Shown here: positions 1 to 13,130 of the stretch, piece after piece
How the letters are laid out: each line of letters begins with the position of its first letter
How positions within the stretch are numbered: position 1 is the first letter of the stretch
Assembly (NCBI GenBank): GCA_037127255.1
Contig: JBANSL010000018.1
Location: 12,993,175-13,057,174, forward strand
DNA length: 64,000 bases
Source: Persicaria tinctoria
Lineage: Eukaryota > Streptophyta > Magnoliopsida > Caryophyllales > Polygonaceae
Direction of reading: 5' to 3'
Program-made: the position numbers and the translations under genes
The notes under the pieces: generated by a model
What the model was told of the DNA's origin: nothing
The model's database searches: none
What the model saw: only the letters and a program-made list of their open reading frames with translations

Positions 1-100
1 GGGAAGTGCCATGAGTAAAAAGCAACATTAAACAAAGATACAATAGGCAAAAGAAAAAAAAAAATCGCAACTGCTTGTAGAGGATTACATACGGACATAC

Positions 101-3100
101 CTTCACAGCAACAACCGGATCAGAAGAGCCACGACTACTGGCAAAGGTTAGGCATAGATCCTCAACATCAGAAAGAGTTTTCACTTTAGAGACAGCGTCT
201 TTTGGATTCATCCCAAGCTTTATTGCCAATACAATCTGGAAAGTCCCAAATTATGAATGCACAGAACATTCAGAAGAACGAATAAATTATGATTTACAAC
301 TTAATACCATGAACATCACCTACTTCCATCCCCACCATCATCCCAGTGGCTGAGATATAGGAATTAAACAAATTTTCAAGGAGGGCACACAAGAACATGG
401 TATAGAAGAAAGATGAACTCACAGAAGCAAGCCGACATTCAACCACCCGATTATTGTAATTTGTGGCAGCAGTGACAGCTTTCTGGGATTCGGCCAGTGA
501 ATGGGCTATTACGAATGATCCACCAGCTGGGAGCTCAACATCGGTTGCACGAATAGGACTAAAATCAATTAATTCTGCAAATCCAGTCTTTGCCATGACG
601 GAAATTGCCTGTATAGCAGACAAATTGCACATGATTTATCGAGCCATATGTTTAATGAGGTTGATAACTTGATATACACACACACACAAAAAAAAAAAAA
701 CATTTCTTCTATTATTCAATGGATAGACACAGGTTGTTAGCTAGATAGTAAGTTACTGGATTTTCTTCTATCATTCTAATCAATTGAAAGCAACAGTGCC
801 TTCTCACTATGAATAAGAAATTTCTGTTGAACAAGATGCTAAAAGAACATCAACCTTGGATTCAGAATTTTTAAAAGGAATGAGAGGGAAAAAATCTAAA
901 GGAAAATCAAGTGTAACTTCAAGAGATTGAGTTTGCAAGTAAATTCTACCTTTAGGAAACAAGCACACCAAACAATACATTAGATTTCATATATAAAAGA
1001 CAATAGCATTAATCATGATTTTTATCACTAACCCAAATGATATCTTGCTCATCAGTAGACATAAATAAGAGTACCTTCACATTTTTTAAAACTTAGAACA
1101 CCTTTATTACATAAGTAATGAGTTTAGGACAATCACAATCACAGAAGTTTCAAATAATTTCTTCATTGAAAATAAACTAATGAAGTATGAACGAACCTGA
1201 TCCATTCCACCAGATTGAGTCCCAATGTGTCGCTCACATTCACAAGTCAATTGTGCAATTTCTTTCTGTAAACAAAAAAATAAAAATAAAACAGTCCAAT
1301 TTTAGGAAAACACAATTAAATACTTGGTAAACTAACAAAAATCTCAAAGAAAACTTATTAAAAACATGATCAATGTAAATGACTGCTGAAATTGTACCGT
1401 TTTAAACTCATTTGTTGGATCAGTGGATATCAAAGACATACATAATCTAATAGCACTTTTAAGCGCGATTATTTAGGTGGCCAATCAAGAACTGACTCAA
1501 ACCACCAACTTTTGAAGCAACTTCTTAAAATATATAATTGTCACCAATTGTTGAAAGCAAAGAACAACAACTTCTGATTCGGGAGTTGAGAATTGAGAAC
1601 TCGAAGAACAAATTCATACCTTAAAAAATACTACTCTCTCCGTTCTCTTTTAATTGACACTACTATTCATGCACGTTTTTTAAGAAGGATAAAACCTATA
1701 GTATCTTATAAACTATTTAAAAATAAATAAAAGGTAATATTTTATGTAAAGTAGGTTTTATATCCTTAAAAGACGTGAATGAATAATAAAGTCCCAATTA
1801 CAAAAACAGAGGGAGTATTTTAGCATGTGTTCATTGAATAGAGGAAATATAGCTACATGAGAGAGGAGAAAGAACAGATACAAAGAATTTGCTTGGTGAG
1901 AATCTTCTTGTTCACTTTCTACCTTCAAGAATTTACGGCAAAATTCTTTCCATTAAAAAAAGACGGCATATATGTGATCTAGACCAATTCTTTCTAAATA
2001 TTTTGTGCCCCTCTTCACTTTTCCTTTTGTATAGTTCTCTCTCTGAACATTCATGACAATGTAGACTAAAAGATATAAGAATATTACCTTTGGAAAGTTC
2101 ATACCAAAAGCAGCCATAATTGCGATGGTAGAAGAACAAACAAATGCTGCTGAGCTTGACAATCCAGAGCCTAAACAGTCAAATAAATGAGTGAGAAACA
2201 ACAGCATAGAATCTTTTTGTACATACACAACTTATTTCTATTTCTTTTTCATTTTCCCTCTTCTAATAAAATCTCGCTATTAGAATTCAGATTGCAATAA
2301 AGTGAACCTGTTGGAACGGTTCCGTCAACCAACACATCCAATCCGACAGGTGTGCCAACTTCTACCCCTTTAGATTTTGCGTATTCATGATAGCCTTTGT
2401 ACCTGCAAAATATAACCTTTATCACTGACTTCCAAAAAATTATATGGCTCAGTTTGGGCACTTGAACAAGAATTTTAGACATAAAAAATTCAACTTTAAC
2501 TCTGCCATTGGATATTTCAATGATGTTTTAGTTTAGAGTTGAAGAAGACTCTCACTGACTTACCCGCAAATGAAGTAATGGCCCCACCTGTGATTCGCCA
2601 AATCAACTTCCTGCACATTGAGTACACCGAATGTCAATGATATATCCTTGATTCCTTGCCAACAGCATTCCGAGAATCCGAGGTGTAGTTAAGACAAAAG
2701 AGATGATAATGACATGATGAATTAATGGGGATTGATCATCATTTGTTCCACTATAGAAAGAAAGACGCCATATGAGCAATTCAGGCAAAATTAAACTTAC
2801 AATTTGACAGTGACAATGATTAGCAGTGCCTGAGGCAATAAGGAGTTGATTGATTATGATGTCCAAGATGAGGAAAACCCAGTCAAGGGCAGTGATCACA
2901 AAAGCTGGAGTGTTTATAAATGACAAGGGGAGAGCTACATCTTTTATTTTGATTAGGCCAATAAGAGAAGATGGAGTGAGGGATCATCCTGACAAGATAT
3001 TGGTCACGTTTACTCCTCAGGAATTATCAATGTTCTTGCTTCCATCCATTACAATTTGTCGCTATTTTGTTGATTGAATTTGCTAAGTTTCAATGACACT

Positions 3101-4046
3101 CCTCGCTCAGTCATACACTATGCAGTAAAGCCAGTAAGTAACTAATGGATAAGTTCTATAATCCTACTAAATATTATCCCCATCCCTCACATAGGCAGTG
3201 GTCGATGGCAGTGATCGATAGATGTACATGGACCCCTCCATCAGTCCCTCATCCATGTGGTGCTAAACTTATAATTATAGTAATATCTTCCTTCACGAAT
3301 ATAACCCAGACCCTATTGATATAAATTCAAAATATCTTGCTGCATCCCATCTAAGTTGGGACCTACACAATCCAACTATACCGAAAAATCCAAATCCAGA
3401 TCAGCATCTTTTTAACCACTCAAAATTGAATGAAAGATATTTGTAGAACAACATGACACAACAGAAACAACGACAGAGCTACTTTCTGAATCATCGAGTG
3501 CTTTTAAAAGTGGGTAATAAACAATTGGTCGGTTGTACAGAAAGAAGGTACCTGTTCCGGATCTGCAGGGTAAATACACATTGGATACTTCGCATCATTC
3601 AAATTAGCAATCCGGAGGAGTTTATCGGAGTCTCCATCGCAACGCTTCCTGATGGCGACGATTGTGTCCTGACAAATAGCCATCGGCAGCACAGAGTAGC
3701 CTTCATAATCAATGTGTTCTCCGATCAAATTCACCCTCCCTGATTACATCCACATAAAAACACAGCCAATTAATAACGCCTAAATTCAAATTTCTTCCGG
3801 ACGGAAAATAAAAAATCACTCGACAATCGACCTCAACAAGCAATCGAATTAGGAACTGAAATCGTCGAAGGAAGAATACGGACCTGGTGATCTGGCGTAG
3901 ACCTCGGGAAGTTGACCGTAAAACTCGTAGAATTTGGAGTCGATCTTGTCCAACCGAAGCTGCGCGTCGCGGAGTTGAGAAGCGTCGCCATAGACGGGGG
4001 AGAGCGAGGAGAAGATAGGGATTGGAAGCTCTTCGTGTTTCGCCAT
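101..4046 (-). CDS. GALK: Galactokinase (GHMP kinase), 5' eight exons, 3' end outside window
   Basis: Phosphorylates galactose to galactose-1-phosphate with ATP in the cytosol, the first step of galactose salvage. Predicted exons, in transcription order: 3884-4046, 3552-3739, 2564-2610, 2308-2402, 2088-2170, 1197-1265, 423-608 and 101-235. All junctions are GT-AG and the phases agree, giving 322 codons. The family is near 500 residues in plants, so about a third (the C-terminal part) lies before position 1. Seen in the protein: the galactokinase signature [15 protein letters not shown] near residues 55-69, the GHMP phosphate-binding loop [12 protein letters not shown] near 163-174, the GGMDQ segment holding the catalytic Asp near 214, and the stretch [18 protein letters not shown]. 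The start Met at 4046 is chosen because [20 protein letters not shown] matches the usual plant N terminus; an in-frame Met at 4178 would add an unlikely extension. Intron 5 carries a Stowaway MITE. Confidence 0.95.
1632..1817. mobile_element. Stowaway MITE in galactokinase intron 5
   Basis: The two ends are inverted copies: TACTCTCTCCGTTCTCTTTT on the left, and the reverse complement of the right end is TACTCCCTCTGTTTTTGTAA. The CTCCCTCCGT-type terminus with a TA duplication is typical of Stowaway (Tc1/mariner-derived) MITEs. The interior shares the tract with ctattcatgcacg seen in the other copies of this window. Confidence 0.85.
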
Positions 4047-4273
4047 GGGAGTTGTGTGTTTTCTTCGCTCACCCGATTCTCGTGAGTGTTGGCGGAAGGG
4101 ATTATGGTTATCGAGGGAGGAGAAGAATGGGACTAACAGCCAACGAGCTCTGTTTTTAAACCGTTGTTTCCGGAACATACAAATCTTTTCGGATAGGCAC
4201 GCATTATTATAATATACTCCGTATACTATAAGACTTTTGTATTTTTTAAATCTATATCTATATCCATATCTAT

Positions 4274-4748
4274 TACTACCTCCGTTCTACAAAACTTATC
4301 GTTTACTATTTACGCACGCTTTTTTAGAATGATAAAAACTATATAAAATATTCATTTTTTTTTAAAACAAATTTAACAAGTTTGTACTTATTAATAATAA
4401 CTACGAAATTGTTAAAAAAATATATTTAAAAAGTCAATATTTTATACTACCTCCGATCCAAAATGTATGTCGTTTGACTTTTTAACACGTATTTTAAGGA
4501 GCTAAAAACTATATAATATATTAACTTTTTTATTATTATTTTTTTACAATTCAATACTTATTACCAACAAATATTAAGTTGTAAAAAAATAATTTAAAAA
4601 AAGTTAATATTTTATATAGTTTTTGGCTTCTTAAAATACGTGTTGAAAAGTCAAACGACTTATATTTTGGATCGGAGGTAGTATAGTTTTTAGCTCCTAA
4701 AAAAGCGTGCATGAATAGTAAAACGTCAAGTGTTGAACGGAGGGAGTA
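4274..4748. mobile_element. Stowaway MITE (outer copy, interrupted)
   Basis: It begins TACTACCTCCGTTCTACAAA and ends with the inverted form (reverse complement TACTCCCTCCGTTCAACACT). The conserved inner motif gcacgcttttttagaat is present near both ends. It lies just upstream of galactokinase and is interrupted by another Stowaway at 4445-4683. About 236 bp remain once the insert is removed. Confidence 0.85.
4445..4683. mobile_element. Stowaway MITE nested inside another Stowaway
   Basis: The termini are TACTACCTCCGATCCAAAAT and its near-perfect inverse at the right end (reverse complement TACTACCTCCGATCCAAAAT). The two arms pair over about 45 bp (TCGTTTGACTTTT and AACACGTA also shared), flanked by TA. 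The better arm match than in the outer copy agrees with it being the younger insertion. Confidence 0.85.
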
Positions 4749-4785
4749 AAAAAAAATTCATATCTATATGACTATATCTATATAA

Positions 4786-4820
4786 CTAGTTCAGTACCCG
4801 TGCCCTGCACGGCGTATGCA
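4786..4820 (-). other. Helitron 3' terminus: hairpin and CTAG
   Basis: On the minus strand a perfect 6-bp stem (CCGTGC / GCACGG, loop AGG) lies 10 bases before a terminal CTAG, with T as the next host base. This is the classic plant Helitron 3' end, which acts as the termination signal of rolling-circle transfer. Confidence 0.85.
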
Positions 4821-5214
4821 TGAAAATATTGTGTATTTAATATATGTAATAATATGTGGTTGGTGAGTTGAATGCATAAATGTATTTGTACAGGTAGAAG
4901 TGTAGGTTGAAACGGATAAAATAGAAAATGTTGAGAAAATGAAGCTTTAAAAAGTAGTATAACGTGCGAAAACTTGAATAACATAACAATAAAAAGCATG
5001 TATGTTAATGAAAATATGAACAAAGAAAAGTATAACTAAATGAGTAATTGTTCTTCCAGGGAGAAATCAGAGGTGAGTAAATGTTCCTGCAAAAGGGAAA
5101 TATAAGACGAAGTTGTGTTATGAGGATTATGAGTTAAAATGGCATGTATTTGTGAAAATACGGTAAAGATGTTGAGTAGAATATGATGTAAGAAGTTGAG
5201 ACAATGTACCATTA

Positions 5215-8200
5215 TTAACGCAGATTTTGGAATACTTCCTTGTAGACTACGTTGGTGGTAGAATTTGTAGGCTTGCCTTCTGGGTCACAAATCAAAATCT
5301 TTAAGCCGCTTCTGGTGGTGACTCTTGAAATCGCCACGTATAACTGACCATGCGTGAAGACATGCTTTGGAAGATATAAACCAACATGGGAGAGTGATTG
5401 GCCTTGGCTTTTGTTGATTGTCATTGCAAAACAAACCAAGAGGGGAAACTGTCTTCTCTGAAACTTGAAGGGATATCTTGTATCAGATGGTATTAGGACC
5501 ATACGCGGAATATACACTGTTTCTCCTATGTTCTTTCCTGATATGATAGTGGCTTGAACTATATGTGTCCCGAGGCGGGTGACTATCAATCTTGTTCCAT
5601 TACACAAACCAGCTGATTGGTCTATATTTCTCATCAACATAACAGGTATTCCCACCTTCAATTTCAGTATGTGGTTAGGAACACCAGAGGACTTGATGGT
5701 GTTTAGAAACTCAGTAGAATAGAGTGTTTCATGATGAGCACTCGTTTCTTCTGATAAGGAAATACTATCTGAGCTGAGGTAAACATGTTCTTCTCCTGGT
5801 AATAAAGACATTATATAATCATTGACGGTGTCGACCACTTCATTAGTAGGGGTTAGAATAGCCCTTTGTTGGAAGTACTCTAGAGGATTCGGAATGTTAG
5901 TCAACGATGGATACGTTGAACTGACGATTGCTGCAATTGGATCTTGTACACCCATAATTAACAAATCAGCAGGGATTTGCACAATTGAGTGGAGGTCATA
6001 TGGTTCGCCTTCGGTGCCGTCGCCGATGCTAAGAATCCACTTTGAGAATGTGTCTGCAACAATTGCATCTGATTCTGAATTTCCCTGGGTAACCCTCATA
6101 TTTCTTGTCAGCCGGAGCACCTTGCAATAACTCCATAGATGAGAAGAGTTGATTGCGGAGAATACAATGTCTTGCCTGCTTCCCTTTTGTACAACTGGGA
6201 GTATTTGTCGGAAGTCTCTACCAAATACGATCAACTTGCCTCCGAAAGGCTTGTCTGCCATGTCATTATGTTGAGAACGCATAATATCTCTTAAGCTTTT
6301 ATCCAATGCTTCAAAGCAGTGCTTATTAGTCATTGGAGCTTCATCCCAAATTATAAGCTTTGTGTTTATAAGCAGATCTGCAAGATCAGTTCCTGGACGT
6401 ATATCACATATTGAATCCTCTGTGATTTGTATTGGGATTTTGAGGCGAGAATGGGCTGTTCGACCACCTGGGATCAATAGAGCTGCAATGGCACTGGACG
6501 CAACAATTAGTACTATATGGCCTTTTGATCTTAGGCCAGACGATAGGGATCTCCATATGAACGTTTTTCCTGTTCCACCGTATCCATACAGGAAGAAGAC
6601 ACCACCAGTATTTGCTGATGCGGCATTCATTATCTCATCATACACTCCTTTCTGCTCGGTAGTTAAGCTTTGAACCAATCTATCATGTTCCATAGCTAAT
6701 TGTTGTCGATCATAACGAAGTTCATCTTCGATGAGCTTGTTGTGTGGTTCTGGTAGCAAAGATTCGTTCGGCATAGGCATTGGGGGGAAATTTTTCATAC
6801 TGTTGTTGTTTTCTTGTAGCAACCTTTCTATCTCAGCTAGAGTGTAATTTTTTAGCTGATCATCTGAGAGATGTAAATCTGCACAAATAATAATGTAGTT
6901 ATGAAATTGAGGAAGTAAGTGTACGTAATTAGGAAACGTGTGAAAGAAATAACGGTGAGTTGTGAAATTTGTATCTTATAGGAGTTGTTACTTTAAATAT
7001 ACAATATATAGATATATATAATATAGATTGAAGTCATATTAGTTAAGTACGAAGTTAGATAAAGTATATTATTTTTAATTGCATAGTTTGTTGAAAAAGA
7101 GTGGCATTATATATATATAAGTATAATCTATAACATGCATGTACATACCTTCAATACGAAGGATCCTTCTCTGTGTGGCAAGAATATCATCAGATAGAAG
7201 GTGCCATGTATTGGCCCAAACAAATTCTGGGCGAGACATACTTCTAGATAATAATAGAATAGCAAAAAGTCTTCGGAGGTACTTAGCACTGCCCCAGAAG
7301 CTAGCTTCTGTGATACCATCAATGTATTCCTTTTCATCGTCATCTAACAGCCCAAGTGCGTAACATGCATCTCTGTAGGTTGGATAAACAATACCACCAA
7401 CTGTGCGAATTTCTTCATATGTAGTTGGTCCTTTGACATGATTAAGTAAAATCCGCAAGTAATACCTTTCACCGGTTCCAGGACTGACGTGGTAGACTCT
7501 ACCGATCGCAGAAAACCCACGCTTTCTTGGTTTCCATGTTCTCTCTTTAGGCTTCCAAACAAATGTAGATGGAAATTGGGGATATGTGAGGTTCTTTGCT
7601 TGTGGATAGATCCTATTGCAATTCATCCAAGATAGAAACATGGAAGTTTGGACAGTAGTATTATTTAGCACTGAGTCTATGAGGTGTTCCCCTTCGTAGA
7701 CAACACTTTGTTCATCAGGGAGATGGAAGTTCAACCTTTCAACTGACGGCTTCCTGAAATGGATTTCAAATTGAAATATTCGCCAGGCTGCTTCACATGG
7801 GGATATATATCTGCAGTTAAGATACTCGTCGATTTCATTGTGAGGCTCGCCCTCGATTCTAGCTGTGACACGATCATGGCCTTTGTTTATGTACTTGAAT
7901 AGATATTTGATGGACCGAGACTGATTACACCATTCGACATTAATATGGGCACGATATTTTAGTAAAAGTATTCTGTTGTATGGGACTACATACCTGTTAT
8001 GGAAACAATGGATATTAAGATTTGGATATAATAATGTATAATTATGAAATGAAATTGTACGTTTAAAAGCAAAGAACGTGTTTTATAACGGAAGGAGTAA
8101 AGTAATGAGTCTCGTCAAACGATAGATATTGAAATTATTACTTTGTTAAGTTATTTTCTATAATAGATATGCCATGAGACTAAAAAGACAAAGGAAAATG

Positions 8201-11200
8201 TTCATCTATAAATTTACAGCTTTAATGTCAAAACATATAGTTTAGTTGTTTTCGAAAAAAGGCATTGTTTTTTTAATAGGAATAATATGTATGCGATAAA
8301 TTTAACGGGTTTGTGTTTAAGAGTGGATAATAACGTTAAAAATTAATAAAATCTTGAATAAAATCTTCCAAAACTTCCTGAATAAAAACCTTGAATATAA
8401 AATCTTCCAAATTTATACCATACATAAAAAAAGATTTGGGTATACAAAAATTTGGGAAAGTATATCTTAAATCTTCCATGATTTTAATTGATACGTGCAT
8501 ATATCTATATCTAGAAATATTTAATTTGGAAAATATATTAGGATAAAATTTTAAAAAAAAATCTTCATAAATGATATTATCTTTTTTTTTTTATCTTAGT
8601 CCAGTTCGATCGACTCAGTCGCTCTACATCTGGATCGGGTACTGTATGACCCATTTAAGGGGTTGACCCTCCCACTCACAAGCGACTCCATGTTTCCAAG
8701 GGGATTCGAACTTCGAACCTCTTGGCATGGGATGTAGCCCCACAACCACTACACCAACTTGTGATTGGTATAAATGATATTATCTAAATAATAGAAACTA
8801 TCATTTGCACGAAAAAAAGAAGAAGAAACTATCATTCACGTGAAGTATAAAGTCCGAGCATAAATTTTGACTACTTTCACTACTTGATTTTAAGGACACC
8901 TTCTATCCATTATAATAGACAAATTAAATAATCTAATCGCACAAAATAAATACCAAATAAAATATTATATTTTCTTATCTTATATTTTAGGAAATTATTA
9001 AATTAATTTTTAATACTATGTCTGTAGCTAATGGGATATAATTTATCCAGAAAAGTCATTTAATTGTAGAATTAAAGAATGTAAATAGTTTTATAAAATG
9101 CGTACCTGTTGTCCAAATGATGCTTATTTTTTAGCACTGTTCTATCATCATTTCTTCTTCTATATACTGGGTAGCCGTCATCATCAATTGTGGTACTATC
9201 AACGAATCGCTTTGGAAAGTGTTTGGTGCACTTGTTGTCGCTCATGCATACACATTTGGGGTTCATTTTCCCACAGGGATCGTGCATCATTAACTCAGAA
9301 ACAGCCTTGTGTAATTCAGGATCAGAGATCGGATCTGGAATCTCTGCTGAGATGATCTTATCAATAGCATCAGCGTTTGGGTATTTATCATCAGCATGCA
9401 AGAATAATAAAATATGGGCATGTGGGAGACCCCGTTTTTGAAACTCAATTGTGTAGATCACTGCAAGAAAACACCAATTTAGAATTAAAAAAAAAACAAT
9501 TAGTTTGCTCATGTACCGAAATAAATAAAGAGATTATTATAAAAATATGTAAGAAATAGATATGTAACACGCAAGTGAAGTGCATAATTAGAGTATTCAT
9601 ACCTCCTATGACCTGTCCAAATATTTTGTTAGAACGAAACAGCTTGACCATGTGTTGAAGTTTCATGTGAAATATTCTAATTTCGACATCTGGACGATCC
9701 TCAGCAGAAAGATGTCGTTCTTTCATAAAGCTGTCTATTTCTGGCCATTTTGGATTACACGTGAATGTAATAAATAAATCAGGATATCCATAACGCTTAC
9801 ATATCGCCATTGCATCTTGATAGTTCTGAATCATATATCTGGGACCACCGGTGAAGGAAGATGGTAAAACAATAGGTTTACCAGTAGAAGAACCTTCTGT
9901 CGTGCCATTATCTGCCGCACGAGTCAAGTTCTTGTAAAGATCAACTCTCAATTTCGGTTGGTTCAATCTGAAGTATTTAATTCTGTGGGACTCAATCATG
10001 GTGTAGGCATCGACAATAAGCTGTTGGAAAAGTCTTCGACTCAGTATAATAGTTTGCCCTTCACGAAGCCTTTCTTGTATCCGAAATGCAATAAATTCCC
10101 TCATACTTATGGTTATCCTTTTTCTACGGTTCGTTCCAGCATCACGGACCTCAATATTGAGCCTGTAACCATCTTCACCAAATGGAAACAACAATTGATA
10201 TTGAAGAGGAAGGTAGGAAGTATGCAATTCATTGATGCGCTTTAAAGTCCCCGAATGTCTTTGCAGAAGAATATCTCTGTTGTCAATTGTGGTGGTAACA
10301 TCACCCGGAATAAGGGTTGCAACCTCAGATGCTGAAGGAAGATTATACATGCGACCATCCGTTGACCTTGTACTTATTAACCTTAATGTAAAATCCGAAG
10401 AGCTATCATCTTGAATTCTATCTTTTGCCATTCTAAAGGACTTTACATGTGGATTATGAAGATCCAACATCTGTTTTAAATCTGAAACTATTGATTCTTT
10501 GAACTGATTTGCACCATCAGGACTGCAAAATATTTCAAGTAAAGATAGGGCATTTACAAATTTAAAGAATGATATGTGTAGATATTTTGAAAAGAAAGTA
10601 TACAGAAGGTAGTTACGTGATTGCTCGAAGTCGGTTTTGTTCCTCATTCTCGGTATCGTAGATATACAGCTGGGCAAACTTGGGAGTTTCGCCCGAATCA
10701 AGGCACATGCTGCCAATCAAATGGCAATTTTGTCCATGTAATTGAAACATGTTTGGACCAAAACCTGCATTAGGGGTCTTGTCTTTTATTCCACCCATTG
10801 ACGTGAAGGAGAACATCATATTGTAGGCTCTTATATTATTTAGAAAGTGTCTACTCCTTGAATCATTGTTTGATAATAGATTGTTAAGCGGATATGGAGG
10901 GTGTTTTAGCAAAGGCAGCTGGACTTTTCCATTCATGCAACACAGAGAGAACTTGGGTCCAGTTCTCTCTACTCTACGTTTGTTTATTCTCTCATCATAC
11001 CACATAAGGGCACCACATGATTGACACTCGTACGTTGGTTTTCCAACATCATAATAATCTGTACCTACATATATAATAGTAAATGAGAAAGAGAATAAGA
11101 AAATGAATATAAATAGATCATAAATATTATGGGTTATATATATATAATGAACGTACCGATGTTATCTATAGAACCATCATTTGCTGCATCATCGTTATCA

Positions 11201-11714
11201 TCGGCTTCCTCATTGTCGGCTTCCCAAGTATCTAATCAATTAATTCTAAAGATGGTTGAAATAGCATGATGTACATTTGATTTTGATTCTATTTTATCTT
11301 TAATAGTTGTGTTTGTAAATACAAAAATTATGTACGGGAACAATATTTATTTAACTATAGATATAGGGCACTGCATTTAAAGAAAGTTGTAAAAACTGAT
11401 TTTAATTACCTTGTGATAAATCATGTGGTTATGCTATTGATACATATTTCTAAGACATAATTATTTATCAATAAATTGTAAATAATTTTTTAATTTTATC
11501 AATAAATTATATCTAACGAAAGTGGATAAATTTTTTATCTTAAACATATATTAATATAGTATTCTTGTAAAATTACATTGATCATCCTTAAAGTACCTGT
11601 AGGAGCATTAGGAAGATGTTCATCTAATCTTCGTTTTCTTTTGTTTCTAAGAGCTGCTATTCTCTCCTGTCGATTATGTTGTGTAGCTGCCCTTCTTTCA
11701 TCACTTGGAACCAT
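5215..11714 (-). CDS. Helitron Rep-helicase (RepHel), 7 exons, intact 1474 aa
   Basis: Transposase of the Helitron: nicks and rejoins DNA (Rep) and unwinds it 5'-3' (helicase). Predicted exons: 11597-11714, 11157-11231, 10617-11064, 9603-10522, 9106-9460, 7149-7993 and 5215-6878. They total 4425 nt, keep one frame, have GT-AG junctions and contain no internal stop. The N terminus has Cys pairs ([17 protein letters not shown]) and a Helitron-like N domain. The HUH motif [10 protein letters not shown] lies near residues 531-540, and the two-tyrosine motif [10 protein letters not shown] has Tyr near 669 and 673. A Cys/His cluster ([18 protein letters not shown]) lies between them. The last exon is a PIF1 helicase: Walker A GYGGTGKT near 1019-1026, Walker B IIWDEAP and the C-terminal motif [11 protein letters not shown]. 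No catalytic motif is missing, so the protein may be functional. The start Met is at 11714. Confidence 0.92.
8583..8769 (-). mobile_element. tRNA-derived SINE in RepHel intron 5
   Basis: Read on the minus strand: an A-box-like TTGGTGTAGTGGTTGTGGGG, a B-box GTTCGAATCC, and a 3' run of A. It is flanked by a perfect 16-bp duplication, ATAAATGATATTATCT, at 8567-8582 and 8770-8785. A polymerase III promoter head, A tail and exact target duplication together identify a SINE. It was inserted after the Helitron was formed and lies in an intron, so it need not disturb the protein. Confidence 0.88.
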
Positions 11715-13130
11715 CGTACCTATAACAAAAATACGTACATAATTATAAGAATCTCATATAATTACATAATTGTTTAAGTTCGGAATATTTAGACCACTTT
11801 AAACTCTATTCATAGTACGTATAAAAGAAACTAAATAAAAGACAATAAAATAATATACCTTATAAATAATCAGCACGTTATATATTTCGAGAAGATTATA
11901 AAGAAAGTTGTAAACAAAGTTGTAAATAACCCACAAGAGCAACAACATAAAGAAGGGAGAAGGGTGAGATAATATTAACAATCTAAAGTATATATAGGGA
12001 AAAAATGAAAAATCTATCCATAATTATATATGGGTAAAATCCCAAAATATATCTATACCTTTCAAATATGGAAATTTTATATCTTTATCTACAAAAGTGA
12101 TAGATCTTCATTATAAAAAAATGTGTTTAAACTCTTTCCAATTATATCCATATGTAAAAAAAAACTAAGGAAAATATAGTAAAAGAAATTGTTATGAAAA
12201 TATCAATCCTGATATTAATAGATTTAGTGTTCATTAAGTTCGTTTTATATGAAATAAAGCTGACCTTGGTTAATTTCAAATCAACCTTTCGTTAACTGCG
12301 GTCAATGCATGCTCTCTTTTCTTAGAAGTTTTTTGGTATTTATCTCTTTTCTAGATCATGCAATATATATGATTATATGAGGTTGTTTGATATGTAATAT
12401 ATGGATCGAGTGTCATGTATACAGATAAAATTTTATCTTATAATAATGTTTAAAATTCATTAATATCTTATAAAAATATATCTATATCTAATCAAATTGA
12501 ATGTAATTTTATCTTATATATATATTGAGTATTTTCAAAATTTGTGATTGGTTCATACAACTGATATCTATATCTAAAGAAATTGGGTTAAATTTTATCT
12601 TATGTATATATAGATGTATTGATTAAATATGGTTAAAATAAAATTTTAAATTATGCATATATATAATAGATATTGATTATGTGTAAAAATATCTAATAAA
12701 ATCGGGTTTTATCGTATGCATAATAGCACTTTAAAATAATAATCTTAGGAACTTTCATCTGGTTTTGAATTTGATTTGGATCTACGCTGGATTCGAACAA
12801 AATAAATTCCTACTTTAAGAAGTATGGATTTTGGTATACTAATAATATTATTTAAAATTCGGTAATATCAAACTCAATTATTATTTTTTAAATATAAATC
12901 ATAACTATTTTATAACTACCCTATCTAAAATAACATTAGATAGTTTATACTCCGTAACAATTAATCGCCAAAATAATAAATCAACCATAATCCGCGCAAC
13001 AAATTATAATGGAGAATCCTCATACCAAACCAATTTTATGTTTAAATTACATATAAAGACTAAATTAAATATAAATATTGATAATAATAGTAATAATAAT
13101 AACACCAATTACTCCTATAAAGTAAAATTG

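Noticed and set aside
5822..6673. Plus-strand frames opposite the Helitron helicase
   Set aside because: They are shadows of the minus-strand PIF1 helicase exon, which has clear motifs.
9098..10414. Plus-strand frames opposite the Rep exons
   Set aside because: Shadows of RepHel exons 4 and 5.
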